Part shown: piece by piece, positions 36,894 through 48,011 of the stretch
How the letters are laid out: each line of letters starts with the position of its first letter
Position numbering within the stretch: the first letter of the stretch is position 1
From: Tatumella sp. JGM91
GTDB lineage: Bacteria > Pseudomonadota > Gammaproteobacteria > Enterobacterales > Enterobacteriaceae
Reading direction: 5' to 3'
Assembly: GCF_018257575.1 (NCBI RefSeq)
Contig: NZ_JAERJP010000022.1
Span: 1-52,776 of the forward strand
Length of the DNA stretch: 52,776 bases
The notes under the pieces: generated by a model
Told to the model about the DNA's origin: nothing
Seen by the model: the letters and a program-made list of their open reading frames with translations, nothing else
The model's database searches: none
Program-made: the position numbers and the translations under genes

Positions 36894-37520
36894 ATGTACT
36901 GGAAAAATTTAACTTATTTTGGCGACAGTATGTTGCTGCTACCCACTGCCGTATTAATAGCTATATTTCTGCTCTGGAAAAGCGGTCGCTGGCAAACCGC
37001 CTTCGGCTGGCTGGTCACTTTTGGCAGTGCCGGTATGATTGTCAGTATCTCTAAGGTAATGTTTATGGGCTTTTTTCTCGGCAGTAAAACCTATAATTTT
37101 ACCGGTTTCAGTGGCCATACCACTATGTCCTCCACCTTCTGGCCGGTCTTTATGTGGCTGATATCGGCCCAATGGCCGTTAGTGCGCCGCCGCTGCTTAA
37201 TTATTGCAGGGTACCTGCTGCCGCTGGCTATTGGCTTTTCCCGGCTGCAATTACATGCCCATTCTCCCAGCGAAGTCATTACCGGCGCCATACTTGGCCT
37301 GAGTCTGAGTTCGCTGTTTTTGTTTGTTCAGCGACATACGGCGCTGAAAGCTATTCCGCTAACCCAGCTGGCACTTTTTGCCTGCCTGCCGGCGGTTATT
37401 TTATTGCAGGGACAACCCGCAACTACTCAGCAATTCCTGGCAAAGCTATCAGCACGGCTGGCAGGTATCGAAAAACCCTTCACCCGGGCTGAGCTGCTGC
37501 ACTCAGGCACAACAAATTAA
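36894..37520 (+). CDS. PAP2-family membrane phosphatase-like protein
   Basis: 208 residues from the ATG at 36894 (CAGGGAA upstream); an ATG at 36876 is also possible. About six hydrophobic segments. PAP2 motif C2 is GFSGHTTMSS and C3 is SRLQLHAHSPSEV, where the usual final Asp is Glu. The C1 motif (K-x6-RP) is not clear; only K at SKVMFMG is a candidate. Members remove phosphate from lipids such as undecaprenyl or phosphatidic compounds, or transfer it to lipid A. It occupies the place of yegE/alkA of E. coli. Activity is uncertain because of the altered C1. Confidence 0.75.
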   Translation: MYWKNLTYFGDSMLLLPTAVLIAIFLLWKSGRWQTAFGWLVTFGSAGMIVSISKVMFMGFFLGSKTYNFTGFSGHTTMSSTFWPVFMWLISAQWPLVRRRCLIIAGYLLPLAIGFSRLQLHAHSPSEVITGAILGLSLSSLFLFVQRHTALKAIPLTQLALFACLPAVILLQGQPATTQQFLAKLSARLAGIEKPFTRAELLHSGTTN

Positions 37521-37558
37521 TTTCAGCCATTTACGCACGGCCGTTAACAGGGTAAAGT

Positions 37559-37589
37559 CGCCCCCTTTTTTTTTATTGATCAGGGGGCG
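37559..37589 (+). promoter_or_regulatory. Hairpin covering the yegD ribosome-binding site
   Basis: CGCCCCCT (37559-37566) pairs perfectly with AGGGGGCG (37582-37589), with a T-rich loop of nine T. The right arm contains the likely SD, seven to twelve bases before the yegD ATG. It may act as a terminator for the PAP2 gene or as a translational lock. Confidence 0.5.
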
Positions 37590-37595
37590 AAAGCC

Positions 37596-38948
37596 ATGTT
37601 TATTGGTTTTGATTACGGTACGGCGAACTGTTCTGTCGCAACTGAACAGGCGGGGATATTCCGGCAATTACTGCTGGAGAATACGTCACCGCTGCTGCCG
37701 TCAATGATATCTGCGCCGCTGCGCACCGTCCCCAGTGAGTGGCTGTATCGCTGCCACAATATCGACTTTCCTGCTGCAGAGAATAAAGCACTGCTGCAAT
37801 ATGCGTTGCGTCTCAACCGTGAAGAAGATATCCGTGTCACACCGCAGAATGTCAGTTTCGGCCTGCAGGCGCTGGAAAACTATATTGCTGACCCTGAAGA
37901 TACCTGGTTCGTAAAATCACCAAAGTCCTTCCTCGGGGCTTCCGGTCTGAAGCCACAACAGATCGCTTTTTTCGAAGATCTGGTCTGTGCCATGATGCTG
38001 CATATTCGCCAGCAGGCAGAATTACAGACCGAAACGCCCGTCACCCATACAGTGATAGGCCGGCCGGTCAATTTCCAGGGGATCGGCGGCGAAGACGCTA
38101 ACCGTCAGGCGCAGAATATCCTGTTACGGGCGGCACAACGTGCCGGATTCCGTGAAGTAGAATTTCAGTATGAACCTGTGGCTGCAGGGCTGGAGTTTGA
38201 AGCCACCCTGAGTCGTGAAACCCGGGTGCTGGTTGTCGATATTGGCGGCGGTACCACCGACTGTTCATTGCTGCTGATGGGCCCGGAATGGCGGAATAAA
38301 GCTGACCGTACCGCCAGCCTGCTCGGCCACAGTGGCTGCCGTGTCGGCGGAAATGACCTGGATATAATGCTGGCTTTTAAAACCCTGATGCCGTTACTTG
38401 GTCAGGGCGGTAACAGCCGTACAGGTACCGGCTTACCGACACTGCCATGGTGGAATGCTGTCGCCATTAATGATGTGAATGCTCAGAGTCAGTTTTATTC
38501 CACTGAATGCGGAGCACAACTCCGGCAGATGGTTAAAGACGCACAGCACAGCGAACTGGTACAGCGCTTATTCACGGTATGGAAACAGAAACAGAGTTAC
38601 CAGCTGGTACGCAGTGCCGAAGAAAGTAAAATCCGCTTATCAGAAAGCAGTCACACTGCTGTTCCCCTCAGTTATATCGATGCCGGTCTCGAAACATCCC
38701 TGGATACCCGGCAGCTCAATGAAGCAATACGCCAGCCGCTGGACAAAATGATCCAGCAAATTACCGGCGTTATGGCCGGGTCAGATACGCTGCCGGATGT
38801 GGTCTATCTGACCGGCGGCAGTGCCCGCTCTCCTCTGTTGCGCGAGGCTATCGCCCGGGTTCTGCCTGAAACCCCGGTCACCAGTGGTGATGATTTCGGC
38901 TCCGTCACCCTTGGTCTGGCTCGCTGGGCCAGTACGCTGTTTGGTTAA
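37596..38948 (+). CDS. yegD: YegD, Hsp70-like actin-fold protein
   Basis: 450 residues, same length and order as E. coli YegD. ATPase signatures: MFIGFDYGTANCSVA (phosphate 1), VVDIGGGTTDCSLLLMGP (phosphate 2) and YLTGGSARSPLLREA (adenosine). WFVKSPKSFLGASGLKPQQ and IGRPVNFQGIGG are family-specific. It has the nucleotide-binding domain of DnaK but lacks a substrate-binding domain, and its cell role is unknown. It stands alone between the PAP2 gene and mdtA. Confidence 0.95.
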   Translation: MFIGFDYGTANCSVATEQAGIFRQLLLENTSPLLPSMISAPLRTVPSEWLYRCHNIDFPAAENKALLQYALRLNREEDIRVTPQNVSFGLQALENYIADPEDTWFVKSPKSFLGASGLKPQQIAFFEDLVCAMMLHIRQQAELQTETPVTHTVIGRPVNFQGIGGEDANRQAQNILLRAAQRAGFREVEFQYEPVAAGLEFEATLSRETRVLVVDIGGGTTDCSLLLMGPEWRNKADRTASLLGHSGCRVGGNDLDIMLAFKTLMPLLGQGGNSRTGTGLPTLPWWNAVAINDVNAQSQFYSTECGAQLRQMVKDAQHSELVQRLFTVWKQKQSYQLVRSAEESKIRLSESSHTAVPLSYIDAGLETSLDTRQLNEAIRQPLDKMIQQITGVMAGSDTLPDVVYLTGGSARSPLLREAIARVLPETPVTSGDDFGSVTLGLARWASTLFG

Positions 38949-38967
38949 CTCTGCATTGAGTTACCGG

Positions 38968-38991
38968 CGCCCCGTTACGGGGCGTTTTTTT
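38968..38991 (+). terminator. yegD terminator
   Basis: CGCCCCG-TTA-CGGGGCG followed by seven T; 19 bases after the stop. Confidence 0.92.
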
Positions 38992-39145
38992 GCTTTCAGT
39001 TCCCCTTCTCCCGTCATCATTCCCTGTATTCCGCTGCCAGATATCCTTATTTCCTCCAACTTTCTGCCGAAATTTACGGTTATACTGAGCCAGTCTTAGA
39101 GCAGATTTACGCCGGAATTGATTATGCAGGAGAGCATAAAACAGT

Positions 39146-40336
39146 ATGAGAGCAAAATATCGGATGACTACCGTCGTTCTTTTTTTACTGATTATCATAG
39201 CGTTAATTTTAGCCGGCATTCATTCCTGGCATGGGAAAAGCGTCTACAGCACTCAGCAGGCCCGTGACCGGCAGTCATCCGCCATTCCTGTTCAGGTCGC
39301 GGTAGCACGCAGGGAGACTGTTCCCCTGTTTATCTCTGCCCTCGGCACCGTCAATGCATCCTCCACCGTGACTGTACGCAGCCGTGTTGACGGGCAACTG
39401 ATGTCTCTGCATTTTAAGGAAGGAGATACTGTTACCGCCGGTCAGTTACTGGCCGACATTGATCCCCGGCCTTTCCGGGTCGCACTGTTACAGGCTCAGG
39501 GACAACTGGCAAAAGATCAGGCTACGTTAAGTAATGCCCGTAATGATCTGCGCCGCTACCAGAAACTGGCAGCCACCCGGCTGGTTTCACAGCAGGATCT
39601 TGATAACCAGCAGGCAGTAGTCCGCGAAAGCGAAGGCAGCGTAAAAAGCGACCAGGCGGCGGTGGATAATGCGCAACTGAATCTGACCTATAGCCAGGTG
39701 ACTGCCCCGATCAGCGGCACCGTGGGTCTGAAACAGGTTGATGCGGGTAACTATATTACTGCCAGCGACACCGGCGGTATTGTAGTGATCACCCAAACAC
39801 AACCTGCGGATGTCATCTTTACGGTACCGGAAGGTATGATTGACCAGATAGTCAGCGCCCGCAGTGAGGGGACACCTTTACGGGTCGAAGCCCGCGATCG
39901 TACCGACAGCCGGCAACTGTCAGAAGGGCAATTACTTAGCCTGGATAACCAGATTGACAGCACAACCGGTACCCTGAAAATCAAAGCACGCTTCGCAAAC
40001 CAGGATAACCGCTTGTTCCCGAACCAGTTTGTGAATATCCGTCTGCAGGTCAATACCCTGAAAGATGCACTGGTGATCCCGGTCGCGGCATTACAGATGA
40101 ACACCGACGGTCCTTTTGTCTGGGTTGTCAGTCCGCAAAATACGGTCAGCAGGAAAGAGGTCACCACCGGACCACAGCAGGATATGCAGGCGGTCATTAC
40201 CGCCGGACTGAGTGCCGGAGACAAAGTCGTCACTGATGGTATTGATCGCCTGAATGAAGGCTCAGTGGTGGATATTGTTCAGGGAGTACAGCAACTGCCC
40301 GCATCTGACAACACCACACAGGTCACGGCCCCATGA
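39146..40336 (+). CDS. mdtA: Multidrug efflux membrane fusion protein MdtA
   Basis: 396 residues. An N-terminal signal/anchor ([19 protein letters not shown]) is followed by the lipoyl halves ([22 protein letters not shown] and [19 protein letters not shown]) around an alpha-hairpin (about 115-180) and the beta-barrel and membrane-proximal domains. It links the MdtBC pump to TolC in the periplasm. The ATGA-type overlap with mdtB marks the operon. In E. coli the operon responds to BaeSR; no clear BaeR site was found here. Confidence 0.96.
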   Translation: MRAKYRMTTVVLFLLIIIALILAGIHSWHGKSVYSTQQARDRQSSAIPVQVAVARRETVPLFISALGTVNASSTVTVRSRVDGQLMSLHFKEGDTVTAGQLLADIDPRPFRVALLQAQGQLAKDQATLSNARNDLRRYQKLAATRLVSQQDLDNQQAVVRESEGSVKSDQAAVDNAQLNLTYSQVTAPISGTVGLKQVDAGNYITASDTGGIVVITQTQPADVIFTVPEGMIDQIVSARSEGTPLRVEARDRTDSRQLSEGQLLSLDNQIDSTTGTLKIKARFANQDNRLFPNQFVNIRLQVNTLKDALVIPVAALQMNTDGPFVWVVSPQNTVSRKEVTTGPQQDMQAVITAGLSAGDKVVTDGIDRLNEGSVVDIVQGVQQLPASDNTTQVTAP

Positions 40337-43300
40337 ACCAGCCAGCAGAAACCCCGGCAGGAGGACCGTCTCGCCAGTTTATCCTGCGCCCGGTTGCCAC
40401 CACCTTACTGATGGTCGCCATTGTACTGGCCGGTATACTGGGTTACCGGTTTTTGCCGGTATCGGCACTGCCGGAAGTCGACTACCCGACCATCCAGGTA
40501 GTAACCCTTTACCCGGGTGCCAGCCCGGAAGTCATGACGTCGGCAGTAACGGCCCCCCTTGAGCGCCAGTTTGGCCAGATGTCCGGTCTGAAACAGATGA
40601 CCTCCGGCAGTTCAGGCGGTGCCTCGGTAATCACCCTGCAGTTTCAGCTCTCCTTGCCGCTGGATATTGCGGAACAGGAAGTGCAGGCAGCCATTAATTC
40701 AGCGATGAGTTATCTGCCGGCAGATCTGCCCAACCCCCCCGTCTACAACAAGGTAAATCCGGCTGACCCGCCGATAATGACCCTGGCAGTCACGACGTCC
40801 AGCCTGCCCCTGACCCGTGTACAGGACCTGGTGGAAACACGGATTGCCCAGAAGATTTCCCAGGTCGGCGGTGTCGGACTGGTCACCCTGGCTGGCGGAC
40901 AGCGCCCGTCGGTACGGGTCGCCCTGAATTCTCCTGCGCTGGCAGCTCTCGGGTTAACCAGCGAAAATGTGCGCAGTGCTATCAGTGAAAGCAATGTGAA
41001 TACCCCTAAAGGCAGCCTTGATGGTCCGGAACGGGCCATTACCCTGTCGGCTAATGACCAGCTACAGTCAGCCGAAGACTACCGTCGCCTGATTATCAGT
41101 TACCGGAATAATGCCCCTGTCAGACTCGGCGATGTGGCTTCGGTTACTGAAGGTGCTGAAAACCAGTGGCTGGGCGCATGGAGTAATGGCCAGGGAGCGA
41201 TTATTCTGAATGTACTGCGTCAGCCCGGAGCCAATATTATCGAAACGGCGGATAATATCCGGTCCCTGTTACCGTCATTGAAGAGTACCCTGCCGGCATC
41301 CGTGGATTTGCAGCTTGTCAGTGATCGTACCCGGAATATCCGTGCATCTGTCAGTGACACGCAGTTTGAATTACTGCTGGCCATCGCTTTAGTGGTCATG
41401 ATTATTTATCTGTTTTTACGCAATATACCGGCCACCATCATCCCTGCGGTAGCAGTGCCTATTTCCCTGATTGGTACTTTTGCTGCCATGTACCTGCTGG
41501 GATTTTCTGTCAATAATCTCACCCTGATGGCACTGACTATAGCCACCGGATTTGTGGTCGATGATGCTATTGTAGTGATCGAAAATATTTCACGTTATAT
41601 CGAAAAAGGGGTTCCGCCGTTGCAGGCGGCATTGCGCGGGGCAGGGGAAATCGGCTTTACCATTATTTCACTGACCATATCCCTGATTGCCGTTCTGATC
41701 CCACTGCTGTTTATGGGGGATGTCGTCGGCCGGTTATTCCGTGAATTTGCCGTCACCCTTGCCGTCTCTATACTGATCTCCGGACTGGTTTCACTGACCC
41801 TCACTCCGATGATGTGTGCAAGGATGCTGAAAAACGGTACGCTTCACCAGCAAAACCGCTTTTCACTGGCCTGTGAAACACTGTTTGTGCGGGTGATTTC
41901 CGGCTATGGCCGGTTGTTAACCCGGGTTCTGCAACACCAGTGGCTGACCCTGAGTGTCGCGATCAGCACACTCTTATTCACGGTACTGTTGTGGATCCTG
42001 ATCCCTAAAGGCTTTTTCCCGCAGCAAGATAACGGATTGATACAGGCCAGCCTGCAGGGGCCGCAGAATGTCTCATGGACCAGCATGGCACAACGTACCC
42101 GTGAGGTTGCCGGTATTATCCGGCAGGATCCTGACGTCGAAAATGTCAGTGCTTTTGTCGGTGTTGACGGCAATAACCCCTCACTTAACAATGCACGGTT
42201 GCAGATTACACTGAAACCACTTTCTGAACGCCAGCAACGTATCCCGGCCATTGAGCAACGGTTACAGCGTGAGGTCAGCCGGGTCCCGGGGATCAGCCTG
42301 TGGATGCAGGCAGTCCAGGATCTGACTATCGACACAGAGGCCAGCCGCACACCTTATCAGTTCACTCTGCAATCCCCTTCTCAGAATGATCTTTCCGTCT
42401 GGATACCCCGTCTGCTGGCGGAATTACAAAATGCCCCGCAGCTGCGCGATGTCAGCAGCAACTGGCAGGACCAGGGGAATCAGGCCTTTATCCGTGTCGA
42501 CCGTGACAATGCCAGCCGACTGGGGATTACCATGGCCGATATTGATAACGCACTCTATGATGCTTTTGGTCAGCGGCTGGTTTCGACGATCTATACCCAG
42601 TCAAACCAGTACCGGGTAGTACTGTCCCAACAGACCGACACCACACCGGGCTTACAGGCACTACAAAATATCCGGCTGACCAATGCTGACGGCGGGACTA
42701 TCCCCCTGACGTCCATAGCAAACATCGAACAGCGCCACAGCTTACTGGCAATAAACCATCTTGATCAGTTCCCGGCCGCAACGTTTTCTTTTGATGTTGC
42801 CGATGGTTATTCGCTGGGTGAAGCCGTGGATACCGTCACCCGTATCGAAAGTCAGTTAAACCTGCCTTCTGATATGCTGACACATTTCCAGGGCAGTACC
42901 CTTGCCTTCCGTGCCGCACTGTCAGGCACAGTCTGGCTGGTGATTGCCGCTATCGTTGCTATGTATATTGTGCTGGGGATCCTTTACGAAAGCTTTATTC
43001 ACCCGATCACTATTTTATCGACACTGCCTACCGCCGGGGTCGGAGCACTGTTAGCGCTGCTGATATCAGGGCATGAACTGGATATTATTGCCATTATCGG
43101 CATTATTCTGCTGATCGGAATTGTGAAAAAAAACGCCATCATGATGATCGATTTCGCGCTGTCTGCCGAGCGCAATCAGGGGTTAACGGCACATGACGCC
43201 ATTTACCAGGCCTGCCTGCTGCGCTTCCGGCCAATACTGATGACCACAATGGCGGCACTGCTCGGTGCCCTGCCCCTGATGCTCAGTGTCGGTGTCGGTG

Positions 43301-43458
43301 CCGAATTACGCCGGCCGCTGGGGATAACCATGGTCGGCGGATTAATCCTCAGCCAGATCCTGACCCTGTTTACCACGCCGGTTATCTATCTGATGTTCGA
43401 CCGCCTTAGCCATAAACTGAAGCGTCATCGCCGGGCAGCTCCGGAGTCAATATCGTGA
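40333..43458 (+). CDS. mdtB: RND efflux pump subunit MdtB
   Basis: 1041 residues, RND family with twelve membrane segments and two large periplasmic loops. The first segment [20 protein letters not shown] and the conserved TM4 motif [17 protein letters not shown] (proton-relay Asp pair) are intact. TM10-12 include [15 protein letters not shown] and [18 protein letters not shown]. With MdtC it forms the heterotrimer exporting bile salts, novobiocin and other toxicants. The stop overlaps the mdtC GTG by four bases. Confidence 0.97.
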   Translation: MNQPAETPAGGPSRQFILRPVATTLLMVAIVLAGILGYRFLPVSALPEVDYPTIQVVTLYPGASPEVMTSAVTAPLERQFGQMSGLKQMTSGSSGGASVITLQFQLSLPLDIAEQEVQAAINSAMSYLPADLPNPPVYNKVNPADPPIMTLAVTTSSLPLTRVQDLVETRIAQKISQVGGVGLVTLAGGQRPSVRVALNSPALAALGLTSENVRSAISESNVNTPKGSLDGPERAITLSANDQLQSAEDYRRLIISYRNNAPVRLGDVASVTEGAENQWLGAWSNGQGAIILNVLRQPGANIIETADNIRSLLPSLKSTLPASVDLQLVSDRTRNIRASVSDTQFELLLAIALVVMIIYLFLRNIPATIIPAVAVPISLIGTFAAMYLLGFSVNNLTLMALTIATGFVVDDAIVVIENISRYIEKGVPPLQAALRGAGEIGFTIISLTISLIAVLIPLLFMGDVVGRLFREFAVTLAVSILISGLVSLTLTPMMCARMLKNGTLHQQNRFSLACETLFVRVISGYGRLLTRVLQHQWLTLSVAISTLLFTVLLWILIPKGFFPQQDNGLIQASLQGPQNVSWTSMAQRTREVAGIIRQDPDVENVSAFVGVDGNNPSLNNARLQITLKPLSERQQRIPAIEQRLQREVSRVPGISLWMQAVQDLTIDTEASRTPYQFTLQSPSQNDLSVWIPRLLAELQNAPQLRDVSSNWQDQGNQAFIRVDRDNASRLGITMADIDNALYDAFGQRLVSTIYTQSNQYRVVLSQQTDTTPGLQALQNIRLTNADGGTIPLTSIANIEQRHSLLAINHLDQFPAATFSFDVADGYSLGEAVDTVTRIESQLNLPSDMLTHFQGSTLAFRAALSGTVWLVIAAIVAMYIVLGILYESFIHPITILSTLPTAGVGALLALLISGHELDIIAIIGIILLIGIVKKNAIMMIDFALSAERNQGLTAHDAIYQACLLRFRPILMTTMAALLGALPLMLSVGVGAELRRPLGITMVGGLILSQILTLFTTPVIYLMFDRLSHKLKRHRRAAPESIS

Positions 43459-46400
43459 AGTTTCTGGCGTTGTTTATCTGTCGGCCGGTAGCCACCCTGT
43501 TACTCTCGGTGGCTATTCTGCTGGCCGGATTGCTGGGGTTTCGTTTACTGCCGGTTGCAGCCTTGCCGCAGGTAGATTTCCCGGCGGTAGTGGTCGCCGC
43601 CAGTATGCCGGGGGCTTCTGCAGAAACCATGGCTGCCTCGGTCGCCACACCGCTGGAACGTTCTCTGGGCCGGATTTCCGGGGTCAGTGAAATGACCTCT
43701 TATAGCTCTCTGGGTAATACCCGTATCATTATGGTGTTTGATCTGGACCGGGATATCAACGGTGCAGCCCGTGATGTTCAGGCGGCACTGAATGCTGCCC
43801 AGAGTCTGCTCCCCAGCGGTATGCCATCGCGTCCGACCTACCACAAGGTTAACCCCTCCGATGCCCCGGTAATGATCCTGACACTGACCTCCGGGAGTTA
43901 CTCTCCGGGCCAGTTGTATGATTTTGCCACCACCCGCCTGTCACAGTCTGTATCGCAGATAGAAGGCGTCGGAGATGTCACTATCGGGGGTGCTTCACTG
44001 CCTGCGGTAAGGGTTGATGTTGACCCGCAGCAATTATTTAACCTCGGGATTTCCCTCGACCAGTTACGAACCACCATCAGCAACGCTAACCAGTTACGGC
44101 CGCAGGGGGCAATTGATGACACTCAGCAACGCTGGCAACTGGCGACTAACGATATGCTGGATAATGCAGCACAATACCGCCCGCTGATTATCCATTATAA
44201 AAATGGCGGCGTTGTACGCCTCGGTGATATCGCAACAGTGACCGATGGGGTGGAAGATAGCCGTAATATGGGAATGAGTGACGGTAAACCGGCAATACTG
44301 ATGATGGTCAGAAAAACGGCCGACGCTAACGTAATATCCACCGTCGATCGGATCCGTGAGCAATTGCCGCGCCTGAGTCAGGAAATTCCGGCGGGGATCC
44401 AGCTCAGTGTGGCACAGGACCGTTCTCCCACCATCAGAGCGTCTCTGAACGAAGTCGAATTTTCACTGACAGTCGCAGTAGCACTGGTCATTATGGTGGT
44501 ATTTCTGTTCCTCGGTTCGGCCAAAGCCACCCTGATCCCTGCCGTTGTGGTACCTGTATCGCTGATCGGCAGTTTTTCCGCCATGTATCTGTTTGGTTTC
44601 AGCCTGAATAACCTGTCCCTGATGGCCCTGACCATTGCTACCGGATTTGTGGTCGATGACGCGATTGTGGTACTGGAAAATATTGCACGGCATGTAGAAT
44701 CCGGCATGAAACCCTTTAAAGCCGCGCTGCTTGGTCTGCAGGAGGTCGGATTCACGGTGGTCGCCATGAGTCTGTCACTGGTGGCAGTTTTTCTGCCCCT
44801 GATGCTGCTGGGCGGGCTGGTAGGTCGTTTTTTCTCAGAGTTTGCGATTACCCTGTCCGTCGCTATTCTGATTTCGTTATTTATATCTCTGACTCTGACG
44901 CCGATGATGTGTGCCCGTCTGTTAAGCAACAGCGGACCGCAGCAGCAACGCATCAGTCTGTTCCGGCGCATTATTGACCGGTTACAGGCCGGATATGGCC
45001 GTTCTCTGGTTTGGGTATTACAGCATCAGAAGCTGACTCTGGGGCTGTTACTGGCCACCTTCGGCCTGAATATTGTGCTGTTTATCAGTATCCCGAAAAC
45101 ATTTTTACCGGAACAGGATACGGGACGAATTTCCGGCAGTATTGTGGCTGACCAGAGTATTTCGTTCCAGGCCATGAGCGGTAAACTTGCTGATTTTATG
45201 CGGATTGTCCGTGCTGATCCGGCAGTAGATAACGTAACCGGTTTCACCGGGGGGATGCGTACCAATAGCGGTTCCATGTATATCGCCCTGAAACCACTGT
45301 CTGAACGTAATGTCAGTGCACGCCAGGTAATTGACCGGTTACGTAAAGTACTGGCAAACGAGCCGGGAGCCAGACTTTACCTGACTCCGGTTCAGGATAT
45401 TCGCACCGGTGGCCGGGCCTCGAATGCCACCTATCAATACAGTCTGTTATCTGATGATTTGTCGGCATTAAGACAGTGGGAACCGGTGATCCTGAAGGCC
45501 TTCCGTCAGTTACCACAGCTGACGGATGTCAGCTCCGACCAGGAAGATAATGGCGGCGAGCTACGGCTGGTCTACGATCGGTCCGCGATGGCTGCATCAG
45601 GCATCAGCGTCGCCAGTGCCAATGCATTACTTAATAACGCATTCGGCCAGCGTCAGGTATCAACAATCTACCGGCCGCTGAATCAATATAAAGTGGTGCT
45701 GGAAGCTGACCCGCGCTATACCCGGGATGCATCGGCTTTATCACAAATGTACCTGATCAACAGTGACGGAAAACCTGTGCCCCTGTCGCGGATTGCCCGC
45801 TGGGAACCCGCCAACACGCCTGTAACGGTAAATCATCAGGGATTATCCGCCGCTTCAACCCTGTCGTTTAATCTCGCCGATGGCGTCGCCTTATCACAGG
45901 CTTCAGACGCTATCGAAGCGACAATGGTCAGGCTGGGGGTGCCCCCTGCCCTGCGCGGTGAGTTTGCCGGTAATGCAAAACTGTTCCGTGACTCCCAGTC
46001 CAGCCAGATCTGGTTAATTGTCGGCGCTATTGCCGCCGTCTATATTGTACTGGGCATGCTCTACGAGAGTTATATCCATCCGATAACCATCCTCTCGACT
46101 CTGCCCCCTGCCGGGGTCGGGGCATTAATCGCATTGCGGCTGTTTGATACGCCTTTCAGCCTGATAGCCATGCTCGGCATTTTACTGCTGATTGGGATTG
46201 TTAAAAAGAATGCCATTATGCTGGTTGACTTCGCCCTGGTGGCCGAGCGTGAGGGAAAATTATCACCGCGTGAAGCCATTTCTCAGGCCTGCCTGCTCAG
46301 GTTCCGGCCAATACTGATGACCACCCTGGCGGCACTGTTTGGTGCATTGCCTCTGGCACTCAGTTACGGAGATGGGGCAGAATTACGGCAACCGCTGGGG

Positions 46401-46523
46401 ATTGCTATCGCCGGGGGGCTGATTATCAGTCAGTTACTCACCCTCTATACCACCCCGGTGGTGTTCCTGATGATGGATAAACTCAGAAAACGCCAGGCGC
46501 TGTCACAGGAAACAGGCGAATGA
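43455..46523 (+). CDS. mdtC: RND efflux pump subunit MdtC
   Basis: 1022 residues with a GTG start overlapping mdtB, matching E. coli MKFFALFIYRPVAT. Twelve membrane segments. TM4 [20 protein letters not shown] and [15 protein letters not shown] are intact; [21 protein letters not shown] is typical of MdtC. It is full length and functional-looking. A second, decayed copy of its last part lies at 52601-52700. Confidence 0.97.
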   Translation: MKFLALFICRPVATLLLSVAILLAGLLGFRLLPVAALPQVDFPAVVVAASMPGASAETMAASVATPLERSLGRISGVSEMTSYSSLGNTRIIMVFDLDRDINGAARDVQAALNAAQSLLPSGMPSRPTYHKVNPSDAPVMILTLTSGSYSPGQLYDFATTRLSQSVSQIEGVGDVTIGGASLPAVRVDVDPQQLFNLGISLDQLRTTISNANQLRPQGAIDDTQQRWQLATNDMLDNAAQYRPLIIHYKNGGVVRLGDIATVTDGVEDSRNMGMSDGKPAILMMVRKTADANVISTVDRIREQLPRLSQEIPAGIQLSVAQDRSPTIRASLNEVEFSLTVAVALVIMVVFLFLGSAKATLIPAVVVPVSLIGSFSAMYLFGFSLNNLSLMALTIATGFVVDDAIVVLENIARHVESGMKPFKAALLGLQEVGFTVVAMSLSLVAVFLPLMLLGGLVGRFFSEFAITLSVAILISLFISLTLTPMMCARLLSNSGPQQQRISLFRRIIDRLQAGYGRSLVWVLQHQKLTLGLLLATFGLNIVLFISIPKTFLPEQDTGRISGSIVADQSISFQAMSGKLADFMRIVRADPAVDNVTGFTGGMRTNSGSMYIALKPLSERNVSARQVIDRLRKVLANEPGARLYLTPVQDIRTGGRASNATYQYSLLSDDLSALRQWEPVILKAFRQLPQLTDVSSDQEDNGGELRLVYDRSAMAASGISVASANALLNNAFGQRQVSTIYRPLNQYKVVLEADPRYTRDASALSQMYLINSDGKPVPLSRIARWEPANTPVTVNHQGLSAASTLSFNLADGVALSQASDAIEATMVRLGVPPALRGEFAGNAKLFRDSQSSQIWLIVGAIAAVYIVLGMLYESYIHPITILSTLPPAGVGALIALRLFDTPFSLIAMLGILLLIGIVKKNAIMLVDFALVAEREGKLSPREAISQACLLRFRPILMTTLAALFGALPLALSYGDGAELRQPLGIAIAGGLIISQLLTLYTTPVVFLMMDKLRKRQALSQETGE

Positions 46524-46648
46524 ATAAAACAGCCCACGCCGATACCCCGCCACACCCTGTATCGGTACGCTGGCAGTTATGGAGTGTCGCTGTCGGTTTT
46601 TTTATGCAGTCACCGGAGACCACCAATATCATCTATTCACTAACCTGA
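46520..46648 (+). pseudogene. mdtD: mdtD remnant (first ~27 codons plus unrelated tail)
   Basis: The ATG overlaps the mdtC stop (ATGA), as expected for mdtD. The peptide RWQLWSVAVGFFMQSPETT matches E. coli MdtD RWQLWIVAFGFFMQSLDTT. Homology then stops and a TGA follows; 42 codons remain of about 470. MdtD is an MFS transporter, so no product is expected. An internal piece of mdtD is found inverted at the right edge of the window. Confidence 0.9.
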
Positions 46649-46677
46649 GAAAATAGAAAAATAATAAAAATCAACAG

Positions 46678-46699
46678 AGTATCAGGTGATACTGTTTTT
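46678..46699 (+). terminator. Weak terminator after mdtABC
   Basis: AGTATC-AGGT-GATACT followed by G and five T, 29 bases after the mdtD remnant stop. Confidence 0.55.
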
Positions 46700-46822
46700 C
46701 AACACCCCCGCAGTGTCAGCAGAGTGATGTAAGTTTTCCGGCAATAAAAAACTGTACCGGAACTCCCGCTGCTGGCAGGCGTGGTTAATTTCCGGCCATC
46801 TTTCTGCTGTTTACCCGTCACT

Positions 46823-46915
46823 GATTGATCCAAAAATGGAACAATCTAATCCAAAACACCCTCTTTATCCCCTGACAAGATCAGAGCATGATTACTCCAT
46901 AATTTTGGAACAATC
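46823..46915 (+). promoter_or_regulatory. Two similar dyads upstream of the OYE gene (candidate operators)
   Basis: GATTGATCC-N6-GGAACAATC (46823-46846) and GATTACTCC-N8-GGAACAATC (46890-46915) share the right arm exactly, and their left arms match its complement at 8/9 and 7/9 positions. The second lies over a CATAAT stretch, a possible -10, about 24 bases before the OYE start. The pattern suggests a dimeric regulator, perhaps the LysR-type protein at 51554 or an unlinked TetR/MarR protein. Confidence 0.6.
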
Positions 46916-46938
46916 ATTTTAGTACTGAGGTGATCCTT

Positions 46939-47997
46939 ATGAGCAAACTGTTTACTCCGGTTAATTTGGGCCGTTACACACTCAAAAATCGCCTGGTTAT
47001 GGCACCGATGACCCGTTCACGGGCTAATGCTGACGGAACTCCTGGCGAGCTTGCCGCATTATATTATGCACAGCGTGCGAGCATTGGCCTGATTATCGCC
47101 GAAGGCACTCAGCCGTCCGAAGACGGACAGGGATACCTGATGACTCCGGGAATTTATACTGATGCACATGTTGCTGGCTGGAAAAAAATTGCTGACGCTG
47201 TGCATCAAAAAGGCAGCAAATTATTCATTCAGCTTATGCATGCAGGCAGAATGTCCCACCCAGACAACACCCCCCATCACCGGCGGGGAGTCGGACCGTC
47301 TGCAATTGCACCTGGTTCTCAGATGTTTACTGCAACAGGTATGCAGGATATTCCCGTACCACGTGCGCTCAGTACTGATGAAGTGCATCAGACGATACAG
47401 GATTTCCGCTTTGCGGCACGTCGTGCTGTAGAAGCGGGAGCCGATGGCGTTGAAATTCATGGTGCAAATGCTTACCTCATTCATCAGTTTCTTGCACCGA
47501 GTGCGAATGTCCGTACTGATGAATATGGCGGTTCTGTTGAAAACCGGGCGCGTTTCGCAATTGAAGTCGCTAAAGCAGTCGCCGAAGAAATTGGTGCAGA
47601 CCGGACTGGTATTCGTTTATCCCCGGGAATGAATATGTGGGGTATTGATGAAGGAACACAAAGCGAGGAGTTGTATCGTTATCTGAGTACCGAACTGAAC
47701 AAACTAAAGCTCGCATATTTGCATATTATGCATATGAGTAATGAAAACTTATTGAAAGATATGCGGACCATTTGGAAAAGTGACCTGATTCTTAACCGTC
47801 CGGGGCGGCCACGTGAACAGGCTGGCCAGGATGTTGAGTCGGGACTGGCTGATCTGGAGTCTTACGGCACAATGGTACTGGCTAACCCTGACTTTGTTGA
47901 GAGACTGCAAACGGGTGCCCGCATGAACGAAGCTTATCGGGAAGGTTTTTTCGGGGGTACGGATAAATTCTATACCGATTACCCGGTAATAGGCTGA
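46939..47997 (+). CDS. Old yellow enzyme family flavin oxidoreductase (NemA-like)
   Basis: 352 residues from the ATG at 46939 (AGGTGAT upstream). FMN-dependent ene-reductase: KLFTPVNLGRYTLKNRLVMAPMTRSRA start, FIQLMHAGRMSHP, substrate-binding HGANAYLIHQFLAPSANVRTDEYGG (His and Asn), and YGTMVLANPDFVERL for FMN. NAD(P)H-driven reduction of electrophilic alkenes, quinones or nitro compounds is expected. Compared with NemA, the phosphate loop region (SDLILNRPGRPREQAG) reads oddly where an IGAGA/ICNGG-like strand is usual, so FMN binding may differ. First gene of the accessory set. Confidence 0.9.
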   Translation: MSKLFTPVNLGRYTLKNRLVMAPMTRSRANADGTPGELAALYYAQRASIGLIIAEGTQPSEDGQGYLMTPGIYTDAHVAGWKKIADAVHQKGSKLFIQLMHAGRMSHPDNTPHHRRGVGPSAIAPGSQMFTATGMQDIPVPRALSTDEVHQTIQDFRFAARRAVEAGADGVEIHGANAYLIHQFLAPSANVRTDEYGGSVENRARFAIEVAKAVAEEIGADRTGIRLSPGMNMWGIDEGTQSEELYRYLSTELNKLKLAYLHIMHMSNENLLKDMRTIWKSDLILNRPGRPREQAGQDVESGLADLESYGTMVLANPDFVERLQTGARMNEAYREGFFGGTDKFYTDYPVIG

Positions 47998-48011
47998 TCG
48001 GAGGAAGGGTT

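Noticed and set aside
36746-37054. 102-residue ORF upstream of and overlapping the PAP2 gene
   Set aside because: Out of frame with the PAP2 protein, no SD, low-complexity composition; the PAP2 frame has recognisable motifs.
44378-44971. Long ORFs antisense to mdtC and mdtB
   Set aside because: Typical antisense open frames in high-GC RND genes; no start signals.
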